Of a stretch of DNA of 64,000 nt, positions 34,061 to 43,215 are shown piece by piece. Where the stretch lies: positions 1-64,000 of the forward strand of contig NZ_JAPVBQ010000003.1 in the NCBI RefSeq assembly GCF_026968045.1. The letters run 5' to 3'. The notes beneath the pieces are model-generated. The model was not told where the DNA came from. It worked only from the letters and a program-made list of their open reading frames with translations, and did no database searches. A program made the translations under genes and the position numbers. The DNA comes from Modestobacter sp. VKM Ac-2977 (GTDB taxonomy: Bacteria; Actinomycetota; Actinomycetes; Mycobacteriales; Geodermatophilaceae). Numbering within the stretch: position 1 is the first letter of the stretch; each line of letters opens with the position of its first letter.

Positions 34061-35236
34061 TCAGTCGCTGTGCCGCGCGCCGACCACGGCGACCGCCAGC
34101 AGGCCGCCGAGCAGCCAGAACGCCGCGGAGACCCCGGCCGTCCCGGCCAGCAGCCCGGCCGCCGCCGGGGTGCCGACCAGCCCGACCCGGTTGCCCACCA
34201 GCCGCAGCGCCAGCGCGGTGCCGCGGGCGTCGTCGGGGACGGCCCGGACGATCAGCGTCATCAGCAGCGGCTGGCCCACGCCGAGCAGGAACCCGATCAG
34301 CGCCAGCAGTGCACCCAACGCCCAGACGTTGCCGGTGGCCGGGAGGAAGGCCACGGCGATCCCCGAGCCGACGGTGCTCAGCACCACCAGCCGGGCCCGG
34401 CCGACCCGGACCAGCATCCGCTGCACCAGCACCCGCGAGGCCACGGTGGCGCCGGCGCGGACGCTGAGCAGCACGCCGACCACGGCCGGGGAGATGCCGC
34501 GGTTCACCCCGAGCAGCGGCAGGTAGGCGGTGAGCAGGTCGACCGCGGCGGCCAGCACCAGGCTGGCGAAGATCCCGGAGCGCACCGCCGGCCGGCCGAG
34601 CAGCCCGAAGGCCGACGTCCTGCCGGTCGGCCGGGCCGCGGCCGCCGGGAAACGCCGCCCGGCAGCCAGCCACCAGGACGCCGGCAGCGCGAGCGCGCAC
34701 AACGCGGCGGAGAGCACCAGCGCGCGGGCGGTTCCGGTGGACAGCTCCCCCGGCGCGGTGGCCAGCACCGCTCCGGCCAGCGCCGGCCCCACCAGCTGCC
34801 CGGCGGAGACGACCGCGGTGAACAGCCCGAACCCGGAGTCCAGCCGGTCACCGGGCAGCCGGGCGACGACGTTCTCCCCGCCGATGATGCAGCCGAGGTT
34901 GCCCAGACCGAGCACCACGTTGCCCAGCGCCACGGCCAGCAACGAGCCGCTGGTGGCCAGCAGCACGCAGCCGACCACCAGCAACGCCACGCCGCTGACC
35001 AGGATCGGCTCCGGCCGCCAGCGGTCGGCCGCCCGGCCCAGCGGCAGGGCGACCACCATCGGCAGCAGCGCGAACGCCGCGGTGAGCAGGCCGATCTCGG
35101 TGGCCCCGGCGCCCAGGTCGATCGCCCGGTAGGCGGAGACCGGCCGGGCGACCGCGATGGCCGCCTGGATCAGCACCATCACACCCAGCAGCTGGAACAG
35201 CCACCGCGGCGCCCGCCCCGGAAGGGGGGCGGTCAT
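34061..35236 (-). CDS. Major facilitator superfamily transporter
   Basis: The 391-residue protein has twelve hydrophobic helices. The loop between helices 2 and 3 carries PLGRAADRWRPEP, the usual MFS G-x3-D-R/K motif A. A long basic loop sits between helices 6 and 7. It resembles drug/metabolite efflux MFS proteins. It lies between the OYE gene and the MsmK-type ATPase gene with its own terminator, and context gives no substrate. Confidence 0.8.
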   Translation of the reverse strand: MTAPLPGRAPRWLFQLLGVMVLIQAAIAVARPVSAYRAIDLGAGATEIGLLTAAFALLPMVVALPLGRAADRWRPEPILVSGVALLVVGCVLLATSGSLLAVALGNVVLGLGNLGCIIGGENVVARLPGDRLDSGFGLFTAVVSAGQLVGPALAGAVLATAPGELSTGTARALVLSAALCALALPASWWLAAGRRFPAAAARPTGRTSAFGLLGRPAVRSGIFASLVLAAAVDLLTAYLPLLGVNRGISPAVVGVLLSVRAGATVASRVLVQRMLVRVGRARLVVLSTVGSGIAVAFLPATGNVWALGALLALIGFLLGVGQPLLMTLIVRAVPDDARGTALALRLVGNRVGLVGTPAAAGLLAGTAGVSAAFWLLGGLLAVAVVGARHSD

Positions 35237-35263
35237 CGCCCCCGCCCCGGGCCCAGCCCGGTC

Positions 35264-35308
35264 GGCCCCGTCCCGGGTCCCACCCTGAGCGTGCGCAGGA
35301 CGGGGGCC
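35264..35308 (-). terminator. Hairpin terminator of the MsmK-type ATPase gene
   Basis: GGCCCCGTCC (35264-35273) pairs with GGACGGGG-GCC (35298-35308, one bulged base), 4 bases past the stop codon. Confidence 0.5.
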
Positions 35309-35312
35309 GCCC

Positions 35313-36422
35313 TCAGTGGGACAGTCGCCGGCCGGTGCTGGTGGAGAAGACGTGCTCCTCGCCCGGCCGGATGCTCAGCCACACGTCGCCGCCCTTGGCC
35401 GGTGGGCGCCGGGCGTCGACGCGGGCCACGATCTGCGCGGTGTCGCCGCCGTGCAGGTGCTCGGCCAGCTGCTCGTCGGCGATCGTGGCGTAGACGAAGG
35501 CGTCGGAGCCCAGCTCCTCGACCAGGTCGACCTTGACCTTGAAGCCCTGCCCCGGCTCGGCCAGCTCCAGTGCCTCGGGCCGGAACCCGAGCGTGACGGA
35601 CTGGTCCGCACCGGCAGCTGTCAGGGTCTCCCGCGGGAGCTCGACCCAGATGTCCCCGAGCCGGGCGCCACCGTCGACCAGCGGCACCTCGGCCAGGTTC
35701 ATCGCCGGGGAGCCGATGAAGCCCGCGACGAAGACGTTGGCCGGGCGGTCGTACATCTCCCGGGGGCTGGCGACCTGCTGGAGGACGCCGTCCTTGAGCA
35801 CCGCGACCCGGTCGCCCATCGTCATCGCCTCGACCTGGTCGTGGGTGACGTAGACGGTGGTGATGCCCAGCCGGCGCTGCAGCGAGGCGATCTGGGTGCG
35901 GGTCTGCACGCGGAGCTTGGCGTCCAGGTTGGACAGCGGCTCGTCCATCAGGAAGACCTGCGGCTTGCGCACGATCGCCCGACCCATGGCCACGCGCTGG
36001 CGCTGCCCACCGGAGAGCGCCTTGGGCTTGCGGTCCAGGTAGGGCTCCAGGTCCAGCAGCTTGGCCGCATCGACGACCCGGGCGCGGCGCTCCTCCTTGC
36101 CCATCCCGGCGATCTTCAGCGCGAAGCCCATGTTGTCGGCGACGCTCATGTGCGGGTAGAGCGCGTAGTTCTGGAACACCATCGCGATGTCCCGGTCCTT
36201 CGGCTCGACGTCGGTGACGTCCTTGTCCCCGATCCGGATGGCGCCGCCGTCGACCTCCTCCAGGCCGGCGAGCATCCGCAGCGAGGTGGACTTCCCGCAG
36301 CCGGAGGGGCCGACGAGGACCAGGAACTCACCGTCCTCGATCTGCAGCTCGAGCTGGTCGACCGCCGGCTTGTCGCTGCCGGGGTAGAGCCGGGTCGCCT
36401 TGTCGTAGGTGACCGATGCCAT
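35313..36422 (-). CDS. Carbohydrate ABC transporter ATP-binding protein (MsmK/UgpC type)
   Basis: The 369-residue ATPase has Walker A GPSGCGKST, signature LSGGQRQR, Walker B VFLMDEPLSNLDAKLR and the C-terminal TOBE/OB regulatory domain (about 240-369) of the MalK/MsmK/UgpC group. Such ATPases often serve several family 1 sugar importers. The permease and binding-protein genes at 43.2-46.5 kb lack their own ATPase, and this gene carries the same LacI-type operator (36475-36491), so it probably powers that importer. ATG 36422 with GGGAG upstream; single-gene unit. Confidence 0.9.
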   Translation of the reverse strand: MASVTYDKATRLYPGSDKPAVDQLELQIEDGEFLVLVGPSGCGKSTSLRMLAGLEEVDGGAIRIGDKDVTDVEPKDRDIAMVFQNYALYPHMSVADNMGFALKIAGMGKEERRARVVDAAKLLDLEPYLDRKPKALSGGQRQRVAMGRAIVRKPQVFLMDEPLSNLDAKLRVQTRTQIASLQRRLGITTVYVTHDQVEAMTMGDRVAVLKDGVLQQVASPREMYDRPANVFVAGFIGSPAMNLAEVPLVDGGARLGDIWVELPRETLTAAGADQSVTLGFRPEALELAEPGQGFKVKVDLVEELGSDAFVYATIADEQLAEHLHGGDTAQIVARVDARRPPAKGGDVWLSIRPGEEHVFSTSTGRRLSH

Positions 36423-36468
36423 GGGGGAGCTCCCTCGCTCGTGCGCTGTCGCGCCTGTGACTGCCGTC

Positions 36469-36497
36469 ACCGTACGGCAAGCGCTTTCCGAGATCAA
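36469..36497 (-). promoter_or_regulatory. Promoter with LacI-type operator in its spacer (ATPase gene)
   Basis: On the minus strand TTGATC (36492-36497) and TACGGT (36469-36474) are 17 bases apart, and the spacer is exactly TCGGAAAGCGCTTGCCG, which contains the operator core AAGCGCTT. Binding there would directly block RNA polymerase. The same core appears at 46548-46567 and 46644-46660. Confidence 0.65.
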
Positions 36498-36525
36498 TGG
36501 TGGTGTGCGTGCACGCCGGAGCGGC

Positions 36526-37617
36526 TCAGCCGTCCAGCGCCTCCATCCGGTCGGTGGCGAAGACCAGCCCATGACCGGGCGCCGTCCGAGCCCGGAGCAC
36601 GCCGTCGTCGATGGTCACCCCGCTGGGCTCGGCGAGGGCGCCCAGCGCCGCGAACGAGGCGTCCTCGACGTCCTCGACCATGGTGGTCAGCGGCAGGCAC
36701 ATCGCCAGCTGCCCGGAGACGTCCGGCAGCAGGTGCGGCGCCACCGGCACGCTCGCCGCCGCCGCGAGCTGGGCGATCCGGAGGAACGGGGTGATCCCGC
36801 CGACCCGCACCACGTTGGGCTGGACGACATCGGCGGCTCCGGAGGCGAGCAGCGCGCGGTACTGGAACGCGGTGTAGACGTTCTCCCCCACCGCGATCGG
36901 CACGCCCAGCCCGGCGTCGTGCAGCCGGCCCAGCGCCGTCAGGTCGTCGGCGACCAGCGGCTCCTCCACCCAGTACAGGTCGTAGGGCGCCATCGCCCGG
37001 ACCGCGCGCATCGCCGTCGGGAGGTCCCAGCGCTGGTTGGCGTCGACCATCAGCCGGCGGTGCGGCCCGAGCGCCGCGCGGACGGCGGCCACCCGCTCGA
37101 CGTCCTCGGCCAGGTCGGGCCGGCCCACCTTGATCTTCACCGCGGTGCACCCGTCGGCGACCCAGCGCTCGGTCTGCGCGACCAGCTCCTCGAGGGAGTA
37201 GTGGAAGTTGACCCCGCTGCCGTAGACGGCGACCGAGTCGCGCCGGCGGCCCAGGTGGTCGACCAGGCTCTGCCCGGCGGCCTTGGCCGCGAGGTCCCAC
37301 AGCGCGGTGTCGACGGCGGCGATCGCCATCGTGGTCAGCCCGCCGCCGCCGGCCTCGTGCAGGTGCCACCAGAGCCGGTCCCAGACGACGCCGGGCTCCA
37401 CCGGCCCGCCGACGACCACCGGGGCGACGTCGTGGTCGACCAGCGACTGCAGCGCGCGGGCCCCGATCGACGGCGTCCAGCTGAACCCGGTGCCGGTGCG
37501 GCCGTCGCTGGTCTCCAGCTCGGTGACCAGCAGGTGCAGCGCGGGCACGTCGGCGCCCCACGGCCGGGACAGCGGCAGCCGGAACAGCCGGCTGGACAGC
37601 CGGGCGACCGTGCTCAT
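36526..37617 (-). CDS. Enolase-superfamily dehydratase/racemase (mandelate racemase group)
   Basis: The 363-residue protein has the MR-type active site: KIK (second Lys as base) in CTAVKIKVGRPD, metal ligands D in LMVDANQRWD, E in YWVEEPL and E in AVGENVYTA, and a candidate His base in VAPHLLPDVSGQLAM. These enzymes abstract the proton alpha to a carboxylate, commonly dehydrating sugar acids such as galactonate, galactarate or rhamnonate. It is the last gene of the nine-gene operon (ATGA overlap with the epimerase gene), so a sugar-acid intermediate is likely. The precise substrate is unknown. Confidence 0.87.
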   Translation of the reverse strand: MSTVARLSSRLFRLPLSRPWGADVPALHLLVTELETSDGRTGTGFSWTPSIGARALQSLVDHDVAPVVVGGPVEPGVVWDRLWWHLHEAGGGGLTTMAIAAVDTALWDLAAKAAGQSLVDHLGRRRDSVAVYGSGVNFHYSLEELVAQTERWVADGCTAVKIKVGRPDLAEDVERVAAVRAALGPHRRLMVDANQRWDLPTAMRAVRAMAPYDLYWVEEPLVADDLTALGRLHDAGLGVPIAVGENVYTAFQYRALLASGAADVVQPNVVRVGGITPFLRIAQLAAAASVPVAPHLLPDVSGQLAMCLPLTTMVEDVEDASFAALGALAEPSGVTIDDGVLRARTAPGHGLVFATDRMEALDG

Positions 37618-38498
37618 CGCAGCTCCGTCCGCCAGCTGCGGGACGCCGTCCAGCCCAGCAGCTGCTCCGCCTTGGCGGTGCTGAACGCCGGGCTCGTGCC
37701 GGTCAGGCCGGCGGCGAGCTCCGGGGCGACCCCGGAGAACTCCGGGAGCAGCTCGGCCAGCGGCGCCTCGGCCAGCGCGTCCTGGGCGCCGACGAAGTAG
37801 ACCTCGCCGTTGGGCACCTCGCCGGCCTTGCCCAGCAGGGTGTCCAGGAAGTCCGAGCAGTCGCGGGCGTCGACGTAGTTGAACAGCGAGACCGCGCCGT
37901 GCCGCGGGTCGGCGATCCGCTCGCGCACCGTGTGCCCCTGCTGGGTCGGCGCCCCCGCCCACTCCTCCGGCGCGATGACGAAGCACGGCCGGAACGCCGC
38001 CAGACGCACCCGGTCGCCGTACTGGGCGGCGAACATCCGCATGGTCTGCTCGGCGGCCAGCTTGGACAGCCCGTAGGCGTTCCACGGCCGTGCCGGGTGG
38101 TCCTCGTCCAGCGGCAGGTACCGCGGTGCCCAGCCGGCTGGGCTGCCGTAGCCCATGACGGTGGGGCTGCTGGCCGTGACCACGGTGCCGACACCGAGGT
38201 CGATGGCGGACTGCAGCACGTTGTAGGCCAGCGTGCTGTTGGTGGCGTGGATGACCGACTCGGGCCGGCTGAACGGGACGGCGATCGCCGCCAGGTGGAC
38301 GACGGCGTCCGGCCGGTACCGGGCCATCACCCCGTAGGCCTGGCCGAGGTCGGTCAGGTCGGCGGGGAACGTCTCCGCGGCCTTCTCCAGCGGCGCGGCG
38401 GCGACGTCGACCGAGACGACCTCGTGGCCGGCGTCGGCCAGCCCGTCGACGACGCTGCGGCCCAGCCGGCCGGCGCCCCCGGTGACCAGCACCTTCAC
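37614..38498 (-). CDS. NAD-dependent epimerase/dehydratase family protein (SDR)
   Basis: The 294-residue extended SDR has the cofactor motif VTGGAGRLG and the catalytic YGLSK with an upstream Ser in ASSPTVMG. Uronate dehydrogenases and sugar-nucleotide epimerases share this pattern. In an operon for sugar-acid catabolism, oxidation of a uronate or aldose to the aldonolactone is a reasonable guess. ATGA overlap with the enolase-family gene and a 4-base overlap with the upstream isomerase gene. Confidence 0.85.
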   Translation of the reverse strand: MKVLVTGGAGRLGRSVVDGLADAGHEVVSVDVAAAPLEKAAETFPADLTDLGQAYGVMARYRPDAVVHLAAIAVPFSRPESVIHATNSTLAYNVLQSAIDLGVGTVVTASSPTVMGYGSPAGWAPRYLPLDEDHPARPWNAYGLSKLAAEQTMRMFAAQYGDRVRLAAFRPCFVIAPEEWAGAPTQQGHTVRERIADPRHGAVSLFNYVDARDCSDFLDTLLGKAGEVPNGEVYFVGAQDALAEAPLAELLPEFSGVAPELAAGLTGTSPAFSTAKAEQLLGWTASRSWRTELR

Positions 38499-39376
38499 GC
38501 CGACACCACCCTGCTCCCGCCCACGCCACCCGCCCCGACGCCGGGCACGACCACGTCCAGGTAGCGCTGCTTGACCGTCTCCACGACCTCGGCCTTGGGC
38601 TGGGCCCAGACGTCGGCGTTGAAGATCTCCACCTCGACGTCACCGGTCCAGCCGGCGGCCTCGACGGCGGCCACGAACGGCGGGAAGTCGATCACCCCGT
38701 CGCCCATGTAGCCGCGGGCCATGAGCGCGTCGGCCGGGATGGGCATGAGGAAGTCGCAGACCTGGAAGGAGGCGATCCGGTCACCGGCCCGCGCGATCGA
38801 CGCCCAGACCTCCGGGTCCCACCAGAGGTGGAAGGTGTCGACGACCACGCCCACCTGCGCCGACGGGAAGGGCTCGGCCAGGTCGAGGGCCTGGGCGAGG
38901 GTGGAGAGCACGGCCCGGTCGGCGCAGTACATCGGGTGCAGCGCCTCCAGGGACAGTCGCACGCCGCGCTCGCCGGCGTAGGGCGCCAGCTCGGCCAGCG
39001 CCTCGGCCACCCGCTCCCGGGCGCCGGCCAGGTCGCGGGAGCCTGCGGGCAGGCCGCCGACCACCATGACCAGCGACTCGGCGCCCAGGGTGGCGGCCTC
39101 GTCGATCGCCCGCCGGTTGTCCGCGAGCGCGGTGGCCCGGGCGGCCGGGTCGCTCGCGGTGAGGAACCCGCCGCGGCAGTGCGAGGTGACCCGCAGGCCG
39201 GCGTCCCGGATCAGCTTCGCGGACCGCTCCAGGCCGAACTCGGCGACCGGCTCGCGCCAGGTGCCGAGCGCGGAGAGCCCCGCCGCGGCCACCCCGTCGA
39301 CGAAGTCGGGCATCGACCAGCCCTCGACCGTCTTGTGGTTGATCGACAGCTTGGCCAGCCGCGGGTCGGCGGTCAC
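38495..39376 (-). CDS. Sugar phosphate isomerase/epimerase family protein (xylose-isomerase-like TIM barrel)
   Basis: The 293-residue protein has the AP-endonuclease-2 fold pattern with likely metal ligands E in LSLEALHP, D in VVVDTFHLWWD, the adjacent His, and E in DVEVEIFN. Proteins of this family next to Gfo/Idh/MocA oxidoreductases often act on 3-keto-sugars (epimerisation or elimination) in other systems. GTG 39376 overlaps the DUF993 stop. The substrate is unknown. Confidence 0.85.
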   Translation of the reverse strand: MTADPRLAKLSINHKTVEGWSMPDFVDGVAAAGLSALGTWREPVAEFGLERSAKLIRDAGLRVTSHCRGGFLTASDPAARATALADNRRAIDEAATLGAESLVMVVGGLPAGSRDLAGARERVAEALAELAPYAGERGVRLSLEALHPMYCADRAVLSTLAQALDLAEPFPSAQVGVVVDTFHLWWDPEVWASIARAGDRIASFQVCDFLMPIPADALMARGYMGDGVIDFPPFVAAVEAAGWTGDVEVEIFNADVWAQPKAEVVETVKQRYLDVVVPGVGAGGVGGSRVVSA

Positions 39377-40539
39377 TGGGCCACCCCCACGGTCGACAGG
39401 TACGTGCTCATCCGCCCGGCGGCGAGCTCCGGGTCGGGCAGCAGCCCGGCGGCGTCGGCCAGCCGGAGGACCTCGGCCAGGTGGACCGGGCTGCGCGAGC
39501 TCTCCAGCCCGCCGACCATCCGGAAGCCCGGCTGGTGGCCGGCCAGCCAGGCCAGGAAGACGATGCCGGTCTTGTAGTAGTACGTGGGCGTGCCGAACAG
39601 GTGCCGGGACAGCGCCACGGTCGGCTCGAGCAGCCGGTCGTAGGTGGCCAGGTCCTCCCGGTCCAGCGCCTGCAGCGCGGTGGAGGCGGCCGGGGCGATC
39701 GCGTCGAAGATGCCCAGCAGGGCGTGCGAGTACGACTCGCCGTCCCCGCGCACCAGGGACGGGTAGTTGAAGTCGTCCCCGGTGTAGAGCCGGACGCCGT
39801 CGGGCAGCCGGCGGCGCATGTCCACCTCGTGCGCCTCGTCGAGCATGGAGACCTTGATCCCGTCGACCTTGGCGCTGTGGTCGGCGATCACCTGCAGCAC
39901 TGTGTCGGTGGCCTCGGTCAGCTGCGCCGAGCCCCAGTAGCCGGCCAGCGCCGGGTCGAACATGGGGCCGAGCCAGTGCAGGACCACCGGCCGCGACACC
40001 TGCTCGAGCAGCCGGGCGTAGACCTTGGCGTAGTCCTCGGCGCTGCGGGCCACCCGGGCCAGCTGCCGGCTGGCCATGATGATCACGTTCGCGCCGGCGC
40101 CCTCGACCACCTCGATCTGCTCGAGGTAGGCGGCCAGCACCTCGTCGGTGCTGGCCAGGTCGGCCGGCGCCTGGTCGGTGCCCGCACCGCAGGCCAGCAG
40201 CCCGCCGCAGGCCTGGGCCTCGGCGGCCGAGCGGCGGATCAGCTCGGCGGTGGTGCTCCAGGGCATGCCCATGCCGCGCTGGGCGGTGTCCATCGCGTCG
40301 GCGACGCCGAGACCGTAGGACCACAGGTGCCGGCGGAAGGCGAGGGTCGCCTCCCAGTCGACGTCCACCGGCGCACCGGGGGTGTTGTCGCCGAACGGGT
40401 CGGCCACCACGTGCGCCGCGGCGTAGGCGGTGCGGCTGGTCAGCGGGCCGTCGGGGCGGGTGAAGGCACCGGGCTCGCCGAGCCGGTGCTCGGCGAGCGT
40501 CCCGTCGGCCCGGGGCAGCCGGACGGTCGGGCCGCTCAC
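39373..40539 (-). CDS. DUF993 family TIM-barrel protein (dihydrodipicolinate-synthase-like)
   Basis: The 388-residue protein matches DUF993, a class I aldolase-like family: YGLGVADAMDTAQRGMGMPW, GTDQAPAD, VVLHWLGPMFDPALAGYWGS and a possible Schiff-base lysine in DGIKVSMLDE. It would perform aldol cleavage or a related reaction on a 2-keto or 3-keto sugar derivative, but no member activity is recalled. GTGA overlaps at both ends place it mid-operon. Confidence 0.82.
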   Translation of the reverse strand: MSGPTVRLPRADGTLAEHRLGEPGAFTRPDGPLTSRTAYAAAHVVADPFGDNTPGAPVDVDWEATLAFRRHLWSYGLGVADAMDTAQRGMGMPWSTTAELIRRSAAEAQACGGLLACGAGTDQAPADLASTDEVLAAYLEQIEVVEGAGANVIIMASRQLARVARSAEDYAKVYARLLEQVSRPVVLHWLGPMFDPALAGYWGSAQLTEATDTVLQVIADHSAKVDGIKVSMLDEAHEVDMRRRLPDGVRLYTGDDFNYPSLVRGDGESYSHALLGIFDAIAPAASTALQALDREDLATYDRLLEPTVALSRHLFGTPTYYYKTGIVFLAWLAGHQPGFRMVGGLESSRSPVHLAEVLRLADAAGLLPDPELAAGRMSTYLSTVGVAQ

Positions 40540-41717
40540 ACCGTCACCTCGGGGATCTCGATGCGGCGCCCCTCGGCCGAGGACTGCAGGCCCAGCTCGG
40601 CCACCTGGACACCGCGGGCACCGGCGAGGAAGTCGTAGGCGTGCGGGGCGTCCTCGAGCACGTGGCGGAGGAACTGCTCCCACTGCGCCCGGAAGCCGTT
40701 GTCCAGGTCGGCGTTGTCCGGCACGACCTGCCACTGGTCCCGGAACCGCTCGGTGACCGGCAGGTCGGGGTTCCAGACCGGCTTCGGGGTGGTGGCCCGG
40801 TGCTGGATCTTGCACTCGCGCAGCCCCGCGACGGCGCTGCCCTCGGTGCCGTCGACCTGGAACTCGACCAGCTCGTCGCGGTAGACCCGCACCGCCCAGG
40901 AGGAGTTGATCTGCGCGATCACGCCGCCGGGCAGCTCGAAGATGCCGTAGGCGGCGTCGTCGGCGGTGGCCGGGTAGGGCTGCCCGTGCTCGTCGATCCG
41001 GGTGGGGACGTGGGTGACCGCCTTGGCGGTGACCGCCTCCGGCCGGCCAAAGAGGTTCTCCAGCACGTAGGACCAGTGGCAGAACATGTCGACGACGATG
41101 CCGCCGCCGTCCTCCTTGCGGTAGTTCCAGCTCGGCCGCTGGGCCTCCTGCCAGTCGCCCTCGAACACCCAGTAGCCGAACTCGCCGCGCACCGACAGGA
41201 TCTGGCCGAAGAAGCCGCCGTCGATCAGCCGCTTCAGCTTCACCAGGCCCGGCAGGTAGAGCTTGTCGTGGACGACGCCGTTCTTCACCCCGGCCTCGGC
41301 GGCCAGCCGGGCCAGCTCCAGGGCGCCCTCGAGGGACTCCGCGGTGGGCTTCTCGGTGTAGATGTGCTTGCCGGCGGCGATCGCGGCCTTGATCGACTTC
41401 TCCCGCGCCTGGGTCACCTGGGCGTCGAAGTAGATCGGTGCGGAGTCGTCCCGCAGCGCCTCGTCCAGGTCCGTCGTCCACCGCTCGATGCCGTGCTGGG
41501 CGGCGAGCTCGGCCAGCTTGCGCTCGTTGCGGCCCACCAGGATCGGCTCGGGCACGACCCGGCGGCCGTCGGCGAGCTGCAGCCCACCGGCGTCCCGGAT
41601 GGCGAGGATGGACCGGACCAGGTGCTGGCGGTAGCCCATCCGGCCGGTGACGCCGTTCATGATGATGCCGATCGAGCTGTCCACGGTGCTTGCCTCCAAA
41701 GCGGGTGAGGGGGTCAT
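40536..41717 (-). CDS. Gfo/Idh/MocA family oxidoreductase (second of operon)
   Basis: The 393-residue protein has a slightly variant dinucleotide site, GIIMNGVTGRMGYRQH, the EKP motif in IYTEKPTAES and the C-terminal substrate sheet. The active-site Lys is in the EKP motif, and KEDGGGIVVDMFCHW follows, typical for sugar dehydrogenases of this family. With the overlapping upstream homologue it may oxidise different carbons of the same sugar, or work as a reversible redox pair. ATG 41717 in an ATGA overlap. Confidence 0.87.
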   Translation of the reverse strand: MTPSPALEASTVDSSIGIIMNGVTGRMGYRQHLVRSILAIRDAGGLQLADGRRVVPEPILVGRNERKLAELAAQHGIERWTTDLDEALRDDSAPIYFDAQVTQAREKSIKAAIAAGKHIYTEKPTAESLEGALELARLAAEAGVKNGVVHDKLYLPGLVKLKRLIDGGFFGQILSVRGEFGYWVFEGDWQEAQRPSWNYRKEDGGGIVVDMFCHWSYVLENLFGRPEAVTAKAVTHVPTRIDEHGQPYPATADDAAYGIFELPGGVIAQINSSWAVRVYRDELVEFQVDGTEGSAVAGLRECKIQHRATTPKPVWNPDLPVTERFRDQWQVVPDNADLDNGFRAQWEQFLRHVLEDAPHAYDFLAGARGVQVAELGLQSSAEGRRIEIPEVTV

Positions 41718-43132
41718 CGGGTGCTCCCGGCGGGAGCGGCTGCGGCCTCGGGCCGCAGCGGGATGCCGAAGTCGGCCAGGTGCACGACCTGGCCGGTGGT
41801 CAGGGACTGGTTGGCCGCCGCGCCGACGAGCACGCTGCGGACGCCGTCGAGCCAGCCGGCCGCCTGACCCAGCGGGTCCGACCGGGTGCCGGGGCGGAAC
41901 AGGTCGTCCAGCAGCAGGGCGTCGCCGCCGCCGTGCGCACCGGGCCCCTCGGGGACCTCGATCCGCCGGGCGGCCTCCCAGCGGCGTTGCAGCACCAGCT
42001 CGGTGCCCTCGCTCCGGGCCCCGGACGCCGCCTGGACCTCCTCGGGCGTGGCGCTGGGGTCGACGGCGACGCCGAACCCGCCGATGACGTCGTCCGCGGC
42101 GACGACCGCAGCCCGCTCGACCACCGACAGCTCGATCCGGCCCGCGGTGCCGTTGATGCTCACCCGGTAGCCCTCCCAGGGGCCGTGGGCGTTGAGCGAG
42201 TAGCTGAGCGCCGGGCCGCCGGCGTACTGCATCAGCAGCGCCATGTTGTCCTCGATGGTGATGCCCGGGGAGAACACGTCCTGGTCGCGGATGTAGCCGT
42301 CCTCGGCCTCCGCCTCCAGGTAGAGCTGACGCAGCCGGTCGTTGCCGGCCAGGTCGAGGGCGAACGGGTCGCGGCCGGCGTCCGGGGCGCCGTGGCTGCG
42401 CGCCGGGCGCTCGCCCAGGCCCCGCTCCTTCGCGTTGGCGTCGCCGTAGAAGCGCAGACCGCCGAGGGCGAACACGGTCTCCGGCACCGCGCCGACCCAC
42501 CAGTTGACCAGGTCGAAGTGGTGCGTGGCCTTGTGCACGAACAGGCCGCCGGACAGCGCCTTGTCCCGGTGCCAGCGGCGGAAGTAGTCGGCACCGTGGA
42601 CGGAGTCCAGCACCCACTCGAAGTGGACGCTGGTCACCTGGCCGATCGCACCGTCGGCGATCAGCTGCCGGACGGCGGAGTTCCGCGGCGAGTAGCGGTA
42701 GTTGAAGGTGACGACGAGGTCGCGGCCGGTCTCGTCGACGGCGTCGACGATGGTGCGGCAGCCCGCGGCGTCGGTGGTCAGCGGCTTCTCGGTGATCACG
42801 TCGTGGCCGGCGCGCAGCGCGCGGGAGATGTACTCGGCGTGGGTGTGGTCGACGCTCGCGACGATGACGACGTCGGGCTGCTCCCGGTCGAGCATCGTGT
42901 CGAAGTCCTCGGGCCCGTAGGCCGGCAGCGGCGCCGCGCCGGGGTGGGCTGCGGCGAACTGTCGTTGGTAGTAGGCCATCCGCGTGCTGTTGGGGTCGCA
43001 GAGGGCGACGAGCCGGCCGACGTCGGCGTGGCTGCCGAGCAGCGCCGCGACGTACATCTCGGCGCGGTGGCCGGTGCCGACGATCGCGTAGCGACGCGGC
43101 TCCGGGGGCGCGGACGAGGCGGTGGTGGTCAC
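41714..43132 (-). CDS. Gfo/Idh/MocA family oxidoreductase (first of operon, long form)
   Basis: At 472 residues it is longer than most family members. NAD site AIVGTGHRAEMY, motif VITEKPLTTD, catalytic region SGGLFVHKATHHFDLVNWW. A ~100-residue insertion (about 215-320) holds an acidic segment. GTG 43132 is preceded by GAGGGAG. It lies between the binding-protein gene and the second oxidoreductase and is presumably the first redox step on the imported sugar. Confidence 0.87.
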   Translation of the reverse strand: MTTTASSAPPEPRRYAIVGTGHRAEMYVAALLGSHADVGRLVALCDPNSTRMAYYQRQFAAAHPGAAPLPAYGPEDFDTMLDREQPDVVIVASVDHTHAEYISRALRAGHDVITEKPLTTDAAGCRTIVDAVDETGRDLVVTFNYRYSPRNSAVRQLIADGAIGQVTSVHFEWVLDSVHGADYFRRWHRDKALSGGLFVHKATHHFDLVNWWVGAVPETVFALGGLRFYGDANAKERGLGERPARSHGAPDAGRDPFALDLAGNDRLRQLYLEAEAEDGYIRDQDVFSPGITIEDNMALLMQYAGGPALSYSLNAHGPWEGYRVSINGTAGRIELSVVERAAVVAADDVIGGFGVAVDPSATPEEVQAASGARSEGTELVLQRRWEAARRIEVPEGPGAHGGGDALLLDDLFRPGTRSDPLGQAAGWLDGVRSVLVGAAANQSLTTGQVVHLADFGIPLRPEAAAAPAGSTR

Positions 43133-43174
43133 GTCTCCCTCTCGGTGGTGGGACGGGTGGCGCAGGGAGGGGGT

Positions 43175-43209
43175 GCCAGGGGGCGGCCGGTGACCGGCCG
43201 CCCCCTGGC
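43175..43209 (-). terminator. Hairpin after the sugar-binding protein gene (possible attenuator)
   Basis: A 17-base perfect inverted repeat around one central base (left arm GCCAGGGGGCGGCCGGT) lies 6 bases past the binding-protein stop codon and before the oxidoreductase gene. Because genes continue in the same direction, it may only reduce read-through or protect the upstream mRNA, giving more binding protein than enzymes. Confidence 0.6.
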
Positions 43210-43215
43210 CGGCGA

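Noticed and set aside
36526-38643. A single 705-codon frame spanning the enolase-family gene and the region upstream
   Set aside because: Only the 3' part has the enolase pattern; the upstream part is an alternative frame over the epimerase gene. The real start is ATG 37617 with an ATGA overlap.
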